A stretch of DNA of 22,389 bases from Tricholomella constricta. Lineage: Eukaryota; Basidiomycota; Agaricomycetes; Agaricales; Lyophyllaceae. Shown here piece after piece: positions 14,940 to 22,389 of the stretch (the first letter of the stretch is position 1; each line of letters starts with the position of its first letter). The notes beneath the pieces are model-generated. The model ran no database searches. It saw only the letters and a list, made by a program, of their open reading frames with translations, and had not been told where the DNA came from. The stretch covers positions 1-22,389 of the forward strand of contig JAACJP010000094.1 in the NCBI GenBank assembly GCA_013368375.1. The letters are read 5' to 3'. Both the position numbers and the translations under genes were made by a program.

Positions 14940-16239
14940 CTAGACCGACGAACCCTCGCTGCCGCCGTCGCTCATGCCACCGTCGGCGCCGATCGCACTG
15001 CCGCTGCCCCCACTGATCACGCCGCCCCACGGGAGGCCCAAGAACTAACTCTGCACGCCGGGCCCGGAGCAAATCGAGGGCGGTCGATGTAGCTACGACC
15101 TGTTGGTAAAGCTGACGGGCCGACGAACGCATGATCTCCTGGCGTGATTCGAGGACCTGAGCCTCCTGGACCAAAGTACGCAGGAAAACGGTGCGTGCCG
15201 ATAACGCCCGATCGACATCCGCAAGACCGAACCGCGGAATAACCGACAGCGGCTGGGTGAAGCCCAGGCCCCGCAAATCTTCGTTATGAAGGAGGTCTTC
15301 CGGGCGAAGCACCGGACCCTGATAAAGAAGACCCGCGCTCAGGTCCGCCGAGCCTGCAGAACGAGTCACAGCAAGGCGCTGGGCGGCTCTCGCCAGATCG
15401 GGGGAACGGACCTCAGCGAACGGCAAGGGTGGCGTGCACGCGTCACAAAAGTGTCCCTCTCCCGAGCACGACACAAAGTGGTGCGGAGCGGGCAGAAACG
15501 ACCCCACCTCGTTCGTCTCACATCGCTTCGACTGAATCTCACAAACCGCGCAAGCGTCGATCCCGAGGCGCTGAACGCAGTCCAACGCGTAGCTCACGCA
15601 ACGGTCGCACTAGCCAATAAATGAGCGAGGGAGCAAGGTCGCACGAGAACCGACGGCTTACCGCTTCACTACGAGTGTAATGCTCGGGGTACTCCTCCTT
15701 AAATTCCTCAAGACGTGTCGCCCACAAATCACGTCGTCTCCGTTGCGCTGCCAATACCGACTCCCCAGAGATCTCGACCACTGACTCTTCCTCATCCGCG
15801 TCTCCAACAGAAGGGGCACACACACGCCAAACGACGGGCTCTGCCTCTTCTTCAGCTGAGGCGGCGCGCATACGCTCCCGAGCGACCGTCTCTCGGCGGG
15901 GTAATCAGACTACCAACTAGCGCGTTAGTACCCTGCAGGAACGACCAAATAACCAAAGAACGAACGCACACTCGGTTGTAGGACCGCGAACCGCTCGGAC
16001 TATTCGGAGTCGGACTTGATCGTAGACCATACGTTGAACAATGCCTCTTCCTCGTCGCGCCACATCCAACGCCAGGGGCTAGCTGTCGGCGACCTAAGCA
16101 CTTCGACGCTGTTTGACAAGTATTGCAGTATGCGAGTGTGTTCGTAACGAGGCGAGTCGGCCGACAGCGATTGCCATTCCCCCCAGTCTCGGTCCAAATT
16201 GCGGAGAATACGACGAAGATCGACAGGAGGTCCCGACAT
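14940..16239 (-). pseudogene. Antisense gene 2: decayed Zn(II)2Cys6 paralogue
   Basis: It is a paralogue of antisense gene 1. ATG 16239 starts MSGPPVDLRRIL and the shared DWGEWQSLSAD block. A TAG at 16002-16000 replaces a Trp found in the paralogue. The first donor is no longer recognisable and exon 2 needs a 1-nt correction near 15900. Exon 2 (LWATRLEEFKEEYPEHY) ends at 15662; intron 15661-15610 (GTAAGC/GCTAG) is clear. Exon 3 opens with CX2CX6CX8CX2CX6C (15609-15520), then a second Cys/His group (HHFVSCSGEGHFCDAC) and a coiled coil (FLRTLVQEAQVLESRQEIM). A further frame change at a G run near 15026 would give a Gly/Ser-rich end at TAG 14942-14940, resembling the paralogue's tail. Unlike gene 1, no nuclear signal was seen. 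Confidence 0.75.
15520..15609 (-). other. Zn(II)2Cys6 cluster of antisense gene 2
   Basis: CDRCVSYALDC and CAVCEIQSKRC reproduce the same cysteine spacing as antisense gene 1, with the IQSK motif kept between them. The cluster is intact although the gene around it is broken. Confidence 0.8.
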
Positions 16240-16270
16240 AACGATGGGTAAAACCAAACAGGGACCTGGG

Positions 16271-16284
16271 TATATATATATATA
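16271..16284. repeat. (TA)7 microsatellite
   Basis: A TA dinucleotide repeat 32 bp upstream of the ATG of antisense gene 2. On the minus strand it could serve as a TATA element for that gene. Confidence 0.75.
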
Positions 16285-16366
16285 TGTTGCCAGCGCATCG
16301 GCACCGCCACTCCCTCCTATCTCAGCCCCTTGCAAGACGTATGCCCCCTGACAGACGCACGGGACC

Positions 16367-16402
16367 GACTGAGGACAGTCGGTATTTCAAGTAAGGAGGA
16401 GA
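16367..16402 (+). promoter_or_regulatory. 3' polypurine tract of element B
   Basis: The hairpin GACTGAGGACAGTC and the purine tract AAGTAAGGAGGAGA lie directly before the TG that opens the 3' LTR (16403 or 16406). This is the standard site for plus-strand priming. Copies lie at 10262 and 14278. Confidence 0.8.
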
Positions 16403-17077
16403 TGATGAGCACCGTCCCGCGCTGTACACCGAACCAGCCCATAATACGGACATCAACCGCTGCGCCACGACGAACACGGTACCGAACACGACCGAAGCAC
16501 TACACGACCGACCGACTACACGACCGACCACCCGACAATACGACCGACGCACCGACCGAGAGACGAGGTAACTAGAAACACCAGTTCTCCTCTCTGGGCG
16601 CACGGAGTACGGGACGCCGGATAGCCTGTCGACGACCACGCACGTTCGCATGCCAAGGCCCCAACCTGGCGACAACCAGACCCGATTGGAAATTAACCTA
16701 CGAAAACGTCTTGCCCAGTCGTTCGCCGAAGATCCGGCCGCACCACGGAGTCCCGCCTCCAGGAGCCACGCCTGATCACGAGCTCAACCCGATCACGAAT
16801 CCGACCCGATGACTCCAGCCGATCAAAAGTTCCCTTTGCCAAGTCGACGAGCGCCACACTCCTTAAAAAGGGTCGCGCGCGGTACCAAGCTTGGCGGCGC
16901 TTCTCTCAATAAACCAGTAAAAACACCTGCCTCGCCGGCTCGCGAAAGACGAGTCGGTTGCATAGTATAAAACATACCCATGTAGTACCTACTTCCCGCA
17001 GTGAATTACAGCCCGTATTTTCCCTCACACTCAGAGTGAATAGCTCAAAAAACCGTTGTCTCTGTCGTCTCTGCACC
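16403..17077 (+). mobile_element. 3' LTR of element B, interrupted
   Basis: It starts TGATGAGCACC after the polypurine tract. The first 180 bp (U3) are absent from the 5' copy and contain clustered CGACCGAC motifs (about 16500-16560). From 16583 on it matches the 5' LTR. It stops at 17077, where element C begins. The remainder should follow C's 3' LTR outside the window. Confidence 0.85.
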
Positions 17078-17143
17078 TGTTAGGGGAACTCCTGTTTGCA
17101 CCCTCCGACGCTCACCGATTGTTCCCCGACTCATGCGATCGCC

Positions 17144-17237
17144 CCCGACTGACCGATCGCGAATCCCGACCCCGACTGACAATCGCGATCCCGACCCCGA
17201 CTGACCAATCGCGATCCCGACCCCGACGCTCTGACCC
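17144..17237 (+). repeat. U3 tandem repeat of element C
   Basis: Three units of 25-27 bp begin CCCGACTGAC at 17144, 17171 and 17196, with a partial fourth at 17222. Each contains TCGCGA and CCCGACC. Repeats in U3 often act as enhancers; that role is inferred. Confidence 0.8.
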
Positions 17238-17474
17238 AAGCGTCGGTGTATATACTTACACACTTCCTGTCGTTTCCCATCTCTCCCTGCGCGCGCCCGA
17301 CGCCGATCCCGACCACCCGACATCCCGACGTCGGCTGTCCCGCCTCATGCCCGTACCCTGAGCCACGAGGATCGGACAGCATCGGGAACGTGTCCATACA
17401 CGCGCCGCACACCATTCGTTATTATTACATTGTACAGTACACTCTGGAGGACCGGCCCTCACGTCCTACACTCG

Positions 17475-17519
17475 TATATAGTCGACCCTCTGGCATCGGG
17501 GAATCCTTTACACTATTCT
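17475..17519 (+). promoter_or_regulatory. TATA box and predicted start of element C RNA
   Basis: TATATA (17475-17480) lies 33 nt before TTACACTATTCT (17508-17519). That segment is perfectly complementary to the site just past the LTR, as expected if the RNA begins near 17508 and primes its own reverse transcription. Confidence 0.7.
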
Positions 17520-17600
17520 CTTCGGATTCCCCTTTGCCAGGTGAGCCTTACCTACATTCGCTACTGTACATCAATATAACTTCGGATTCCCCTTTGCCAG
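17520..17600 (+). repeat. 21-bp direct repeat spaced 60 bp
   Basis: An identical 21-bp sequence containing GGATTCCCCTTTGCCAG occurs at 17520-17540 and 17580-17600. The first copy is followed by GTGAGC and the second ends in CCAG, so the 60 bp between (17541-17600) has intron-like ends. Confidence 0.85.
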
Positions 17601-17637
17601 TGCGACCCAGCTCCGCTCCGAAGGTCGCCCTAACAGC

Positions 17638-17649
17638 AGAATAGTGTAA
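17638..17649 (+). other. Self-primer binding site of element C
   Basis: AGAATAGTGTAA lies 2 nt past the LTR and is the exact complement of 17508-17519. No TGG for a tRNA 3' end is present here. This is the arrangement of Tf1, in which the 5' end of the mRNA primes cDNA synthesis. Confidence 0.75.
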
Positions 17650-17761
17650 CCTGAGACCCGACGAAGCTGACCGATCAGCCTCCGCGCCGAAACACGTGTC
17701 TGCTACACGCAACCCGTTTCAGCGCGCGCCCGCTCCGATCGTCGCCCAGTCCCGTCTCGAG

Positions 17762-18978
17762 ATGTCCGACTTCGGTGAATTCGACACGCCTCCGTCTCCT
17801 GCTGCGCTCACGCCAGAGGAACGACTGGCAAGCCTCAAAACTGCAATGTCGGCTCTCTCCCAATCCAACACCACCAACTCGGCCACCATGGACCGCATCG
17901 CCGCTCTTTTAGATACCATCGTTTTGGGGAACCCCTCCGCTGCCTCCCCAGCAGCACCTACGACCCCCGCGACGCCGGCGCAGCCCCTGCCGACGTCCCC
18001 TCCCCCTCCGCGGTCGGGATCGCACACTCGGCCGTCGCCCCCTCCTGTTTACGACGGCGCTCGATCGGGCGGCCGCGCCTTCTGGAACGCGCGTGCCAGC
18101 TTTACTTCTCCCTGAGCGTCGGACAGTTCGCCGACGACCATGCCCGAATCAGCTGGGTGTTGTCGTACATGCAACACGGTCGCGCCGCCGACTTTGTCGG
18201 TCGGGTCTTTCAGTATGGGTCGGTAAAGCGCGCGTTCCCGACCTGGAAGGACTTCGCGTCGAACTTCGAGAAGGAGTTCTTCCTGTTCGACGAAGTCGCC
18301 GACGCTGCGCTCACCCTTGAGTCGACAGCGTACTTCCAGAATGGGCGCACCATCGACGAGTACATCGACTCGTTCAAGGCCCTGTGGATCAAGGCCGATT
18401 ACCCAGACGGCCGCCATCTGGTCCTCAAATTCCGTCGGGGCATGGACCCGAAGCTCTCAAGGAGACTTGGGAGCATCACCAGGGTCGGCCCGACGACTCT
18501 AAGATCGAGGACTGGCTAGCAATCGCCCGCTCGCAGGACTTCATCATGAGGACCGAGGAGGACTTCCACCGTCGGCCCCGACAGTCCTGACTGCGAGTCG
18601 CCCGACTGCCCCGTCCCGATGCCGGTGGTCGCGCCCATGCTCCGATGGCGACCCACTGCCCCTCCGACCGCTCCCGCTCGTGTGTCGGCACCGGCGCACT
18701 TTATCAACGCGCCCGTGACGCCGTCTCTCCCCCCAGGTGTCCCTATGGACATCGATCGGCTCCGCGGACGTCCTGTTCAGGACGACACCTGTCGTCGGTG
18801 CAAGCAGCCGGGGCACTTCTGGCGTGACTGCCCAAAGCGCTTCGACCTGCGCCACATCATGCCAGAGGAGCTGGATGAGCTGATCATGCAGCTGTTGGCG
18901 CGAAAGGACGCGATCCCGGCTGACCCGACGTCAGAGTCGGCCGACCCGACCATCTTGGACACAGAGGAGGATTTTTAG
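17762..18978 (+). pseudogene. gag: gag of element C, frameshifted
   Basis: The first in-frame ATG (17762) opens MSDFGEFDTPPSP, a helical region (LKTAMSALSQ) and a Pro-rich linker. Near 18082 one base is missing, and the capsid-like part (RISWVLSYMQHGRAADF, WIKADYPDGRHLVLKF) continues in another frame. A second shift lies near 18470 (then KIEDWLAIARSQDFIM) and a third near 18560-18590. The zinc knuckle CRRCKQPGHFWRDC (CX2CX4HX4C) starts at 18790, and the frame ends at TAG 18976-18978. The upstream frame is open back to the self-primer site but has no ATG. Confidence 0.85.
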
Positions 18979-19011
18979 TCGCACAACGGGTGAAAAGTAC
19001 GCCCCCGTTGT
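18969..19011 (+). promoter_or_regulatory. -1 ribosomal frameshift signal, element C
   Basis: GGATTTT (18969-18975) is phased G GAT TTT in the gag frame, directly before the stop TAG. After a 7-nt spacer an 8-bp stem pairs ACAACGGG (18983-18990) with CCCGTTGT (19004-19011) around a 13-nt loop. Slippage enters the pol frame. GGAUUUU is a known natural slip site in a plant virus (red clover necrotic mosaic virus). Confidence 0.75.
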
Positions 19012-22000
19012 CTAGTCGTAATCGGTTCGCCCCCCTATCTGTAGAGTACCCCAATATACTTAATATTGCTGCTACTTCTACGGGTGAACCAATCGACGAA
19101 GACGTACAACCCTCTCACGACCAACCGCCATCTCCTTCGGTCACTCCGACCAATCTGACCGTACCGTCGCGTCGCGGACTACCACGCTGGGAAAAGCGAC
19201 TGCCCCGTCGCTTCGTGATCGCCGCCTCCCCCGACTCCTTATCCCTGTCGCTCAAGGTCGAGCTCGAGACCACCGACACCCAAGAGACGCATTCGCTCAC
19301 TGCCCTCGTTGACAGTGGGGCTTCGGCCTGCTTCATCAACACTGCCTTCGTTGAAAAGCACAAGCTGAAGACGCGACGGCTGAATCGCCCGACGCGTGCC
19401 TACAATGTTGATGGAACCCCTAACGAAGCCGGCGCCATCGAATATGTCGTGGACGCAGTTTTACGTTACGACGGACACTCCGAGCGAGCTCTGTTCGCGG
19501 TCGCGGGTATTGGGAAGCAGGATCTCATTCTCGGATTCACCTGGCTTCGAGACCACAACCCCGACATTGATTGGGCGACGGGAAAGGTGAAAATGAGTCG
19601 AGCACCGACACGCTGCGACACCTGCAAGGTTGAAGTCAAGGAGGATCGTCGTTCACGCACCAAATTGCGAGCCGCCATTCGGGCTTGTCGGGCGGAAGGA
19701 ATCCCGACAGTCGAGCCCGACCTGCGAGCCCCGACCAGTCCCTACGTCGAGGACGACTCCGACACCGACGAGTTCCTCCCCTACACCCCAATCCTGGAGG
19801 AACCCGATCCAGAGTCGGGCGACTTCCTTACGGAGACCTTCCTGAATGGTGATCGCATCTTTGCGACTGCGATCCACCCTCCTCCGACCGAAGTGCACAT
19901 CCGTGCCAGTCAGACAACATCACAGCGACTCGCTGAAGCGTATGCTGCGGACTCTGTGCCCAAGTCATTCCGCGACGCTGTCCCGACGCATCTCCATGAC
20001 TTTGAAGACGTCTTCTCCAAGGTCGCGTTTGACGAGCTTCCCGATCGCAAACAGTGGGACCATGCGATCGAATTGGAACCAGGCGCGTCGCCGACTGGCA
20101 CGAAGGTCTACCCTCTGTCGCCCGCAGAGCAAGTCGAACTCGATGTTCCTCAGGGAGAACCTCGAGTCGGGTCGGATCCGACCGTCGAAGTCGCCTATGG
20201 CGTCGCCGGTGTTCTTCATCAAGAAGAAGGACGGGTCGCTCCGACTGGTGCAGGACTTGGACGCTCAACGCGATTACGGTGAAGAATCGATACCCGCTGC
20301 CCCTCATTAGCGAACTGGTGAATAACCTTCGCGGCGCGCGGTACTTCACCAAGTTGGACGTCCGATGGGGGTACAACAATGTTCGGATCAAGGAAGGCGA
20401 CGAGTGGAAGGCAGCGTTTCGGACGAACCGCGGTCTCTTCGAGCCGCTCGTCATGTTCTTCGGCCTCACAAATAGCCCCGCCACATTCCAGACCATGATG
20501 AATGATATCTTCCGTGATCTGATCGCCGAAGGTGTTGTTTGCGTGTACCTCGACAACATCTTGATTTATACCAAGACTCTAGAGGAACACCGTCGGGTCG
20601 CGCGACTGGTACTGGACCGACTCCGCGAACATCAGCTGTTCTTAAAGCCCGAGAAATGCGAATTTGAACGGACCAAAATCGAGTATCTTGGCTGATCATT
20701 TCGCAAGGGCAAGCGGAGATGGACCCGGTGAAGGTCGCAGGAGTGTTGGAATGGCCAGCACCGAAGAACAAGAAGGAAGTGCAAGCGTTCCTAGGCTTCA
20801 CTAACTTCTACCGACGGTTCATCCAGGACTTCTCGCATCACGCCCGACCCCTGTTCGATCTGACGGGCAAGGACGTCGCCTGGCGGTGGGGAGAGTCGGA
20901 GCAGTCGGCCTTTGACCTCCTGAAGTCTGCAATCACGTCGCGACCGGTGCTCAAGTTCCCCAACGACGACCGACCGTACCGCATCGAAGCTGACTCGTCC
21001 GACTTCGCGACGGGCGCGGTCCTGTCGCAAGAGTCGCCGTCCGATGGCAAGTGGCACCCGGTCGTGTTCTACTCGAAGAGCTTGAATGCAGTTGAGCGGA
21101 ACTACGAGATCCACAACAAGGAGATGCTGGCGATCATCCGGTCTCTGGAGGAGTGGCGACACTTCGTAGAAGGCACTAAGCACAAGGTGGAGATCTGGAC
21201 CGACCACAAGAACCTCGAGTACTTCCTCACCGCGAAGAAACTCAATCGGCGTCAAGCCTGATGGTCGCTCTATCTCGCCAACTTCGACTTTGCCCTCCAC
21301 CACCGTCCTGGACGCAGCATGGGCAAACCCGACGCGCTATCACGACGCGCCGATCATGGCGACGGAAGCGGCGACAATGCCGACATCGTGCTCCTCAAGC
21401 CCGAGTTCTTCGCGATTCGCGCGACCGAGGGTCTTGTACTGGTCGGAGAGGAGGACGATGTGGTAAAGGCGATTCGCAAGGGCAATCGCGACGGCGCACA
21501 AGAAGATGCAGTCGCTAAGGCGGCTCAACTGGTCAAGGCTTCCAAGGTCGCCGGCCGCTCCCTACGCTTCGGCGAGTGGGGGGAGGAAAGCGGTCTGCTC
21601 ACGTTCCGTGGACGGATCTATGTCCCGAATGTTCCTGACCTTCGCCGACGCATCGTGGAGCAGCATCACGACTCCAAGGTCGCTGGTCACCCGGGTCGCT
21701 GGAAAACATTAGAGCTGGTGTCGCGCAACTACTGGTGGCCCCAGATGTCGCGCTTCATTGGTTCATACACCAGTACCTGCGACATGTGCTTGCGCACAAA
21801 ACCCCGCCGCCAACTCCCCGTCGGACAGCTGCAGCCGCTCCCAATTCCCGAAGGCCGATGGAATGTCGTACCGGTGGACTTCATCACCGAACTCCCCGAG
21901 TCCAACGGCCACGACGCGATCATGAATGTCGTGGATTCAGTCGGAAAGCGCGCGCACTTCATCGCATCGCATACGACCTGTTCGGCCTTGGGAACTGCCA

Positions 22001-22060
22001 ACCTCTACCGTCGCCACGTCTGGAAGCTACACGGTCTCCCCGACGCATTTGTCTCCGATC
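18975..22060 (+). pseudogene. pol: pol of element C (PR-RT-RH-INT), broken
   Basis: Protease: LVDSGASACF (Asp codon 19311) and LILGFTWL. RT: frame shifts near 20140 and 20260 flank [18 protein letters not shown]. Motif A is [10 protein letters not shown] (Asp codon 20357). The catalytic box reads YLDN (codons 20546-20557) where YLDD is expected. A further 1-nt loss near 20693 follows EYLG. RNase H (EADSSDFATGAVLSQ, IWTDHKNLEYF) ends at TGA 21259-21261, where Arg (CGA) is expected. The frame then continues into integrase with an HHCC domain (VEQHHD to CDMC) and Asp codons 21877 and 22057. The reading frame is cut one base after the second, at the edge of element D. Confidence 0.9.
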
Positions 22061-22389
22061 TGTCACGAACGTCCCCAACGACCACCCCTAAAGTCACACC
22101 CACTACGCTTTCCCACGCACGTCCGCCGTACATATATGACACCACTTTCTTTTCGGACACCTCACCTCGATATTACCTACTGTTAAGACTAGTTCTCGAT
22201 TCTCGTTCTCGTTTCTCTCTCTCTCTCTCAATCTATTTGGCTTCACGCCCGTATCACTTGAGCTCTTTCGTTCGAATCAGCCCCGGTGAACACCTCCGTC
22301 AACGCTCACGACCTCCGAATACTCCTTCGTAGGTCGTCTTCCTTGACGGACGTCAGGCCTGTCCGCTTCGGTGTTCCAGAGTAACTCTG
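22061..22389 (+). mobile_element. Partial LTR of element D, inserted in C integrase
   Basis: Similarity to integrase stops at 22060 and a new sequence starts TGTCACGAACG, a typical LTR opening. It has an AT-rich CATATATG (about 22130) and a CT microsatellite (about 22210-22228), and no coding potential. No end, primer site or second copy is visible, so the orientation is a guess. Confidence 0.6.

Larger units (their letters stand above)
17078..17635 (+). mobile_element. 5' LTR of element C
   Basis: Perfect 8-bp terminal inverted repeats, TGTTAGGG at 17078 and CCCTAACA ending at 17635, define a 558-bp LTR. Inside are a U3 tandem repeat, a TATATA box (17475-17480), the self-primer segment (17508-17519) and a 21-bp direct repeat. 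Confidence 0.88.
4458..22389 (+). mobile_element. Ty3/Gypsy element B with antisense cargo genes
   Basis: Order: 5' LTR (truncated), leader, gag-protease, -1 frameshift signal, RT-RNase H, internal polypurine tract, integrase, antisense gene 1, second polypurine tract, antisense gene 2, 3' polypurine tract, 3' LTR. Element C interrupts the 3' LTR at 17077/17078, so B's right end is beyond the window. The pol sequence resembles the Gypsy lineage common in Agaricomycetes (from memory). LTR copies differ by four substitutions and two small indels over about 490 bp, so the insertion is young. Confidence 0.9.
17078..22389 (+). mobile_element. Tf1/sushi-like element C, nested in B
   Basis: A 558-bp LTR is followed by a self-primer site, gag, a frameshift signal, and a protease-RT-RNase H-integrase region cut off at 22060 by element D. 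The pol resembles fungal Tf2-type polyproteins (from memory). It carries at least six frameshifts, one nonsense codon and a D-to-N change in RT, so this copy is not functional. The expected 5-bp target duplicate is GCACC (17073-17077); the other side is not visible. Confidence 0.9.

Noticed and set aside
22270..22280. GTTCGAATC in D, resembling a tRNA B box or primer site complement
   Set aside because: No acceptor stem, A box or TGG at the right distance on either strand.

Overview
The window looks like transposon-packed heterochromatin from a basidiomycete fungus, probably an Agaricomycete. Evidence: Ty3/Gypsy polyproteins of the kind common in mushroom genomes (judged from memory of the families), introns of 51-69 bp with GT-AG ends and CTAAC/CTGAC-type branch points, and C-to-T decay at CpG. 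No RNA gene, CRISPR array or bacterial-type operon was seen. Species cannot be named.

Layout. (1) 1-~1982, minus strand: 5' half of Ty3-like element A: start of pol, a -1 frameshift signal, gag, a tRNA-type primer binding site and a possible short LTR. (2) 2141-3089, plus: a two-exon host-type gene of unknown function whose protein carries six acidic repeats resembling SUMO-interaction motifs. (3) 3426-4457: two GC-rich minisatellites. (4) 4458 to beyond the right edge, plus: element B, with a 5'-truncated LTR, gag-protease, RT-RNase H and integrase. Between integrase and the 3' LTR lie two paralogous, intron-bearing, ANTISENSE genes with a fungal Zn(II)2Cys6 signature (12103-14139 and 14940-16239). 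The upstream one has a nuclear localisation signal. The copy beside the 3' LTR is decayed. (5) 17078 to the right edge: element C, a Tf1/sushi-like element inserted in B's 3' LTR, with several frameshifts, a nonsense codon and a damaged RT catalytic box. (6) 22061-22389: the start of a further LTR (D), inserted in C's integrase one base after the codon of the second catalytic Asp. D is therefore inside C, which is inside B.

Main observations. All three gag/pol junctions (A, B, C) carry a -1 ribosomal frameshift signal: a slippery heptamer (GGGAAAA, AAATTTT, GGATTTT), a 5-8 nt spacer and a stem-loop. C has a 12-nt self-primer of the Tf1 type: sequence about 33 nt after its TATA box is perfectly complementary to the site 2 nt past the LTR. 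B has three copies of its polypurine tract: at the RT/integrase junction, upstream of the first antisense gene, and beside the 3' LTR. All four substitutions between B's two LTRs are C/T at CpG, which fits a young, cytosine-methylated insertion.

How the parts could work together (inference): B's sense transcript makes Gag-PR, and by frameshifting Gag-PR-RT-RH. Integrase is read separately after an in-frame stop. The antisense genes would need their own promoters and could encode a DNA-binding factor. Their introns survive retrotransposition because they are antisense to the genomic RNA.
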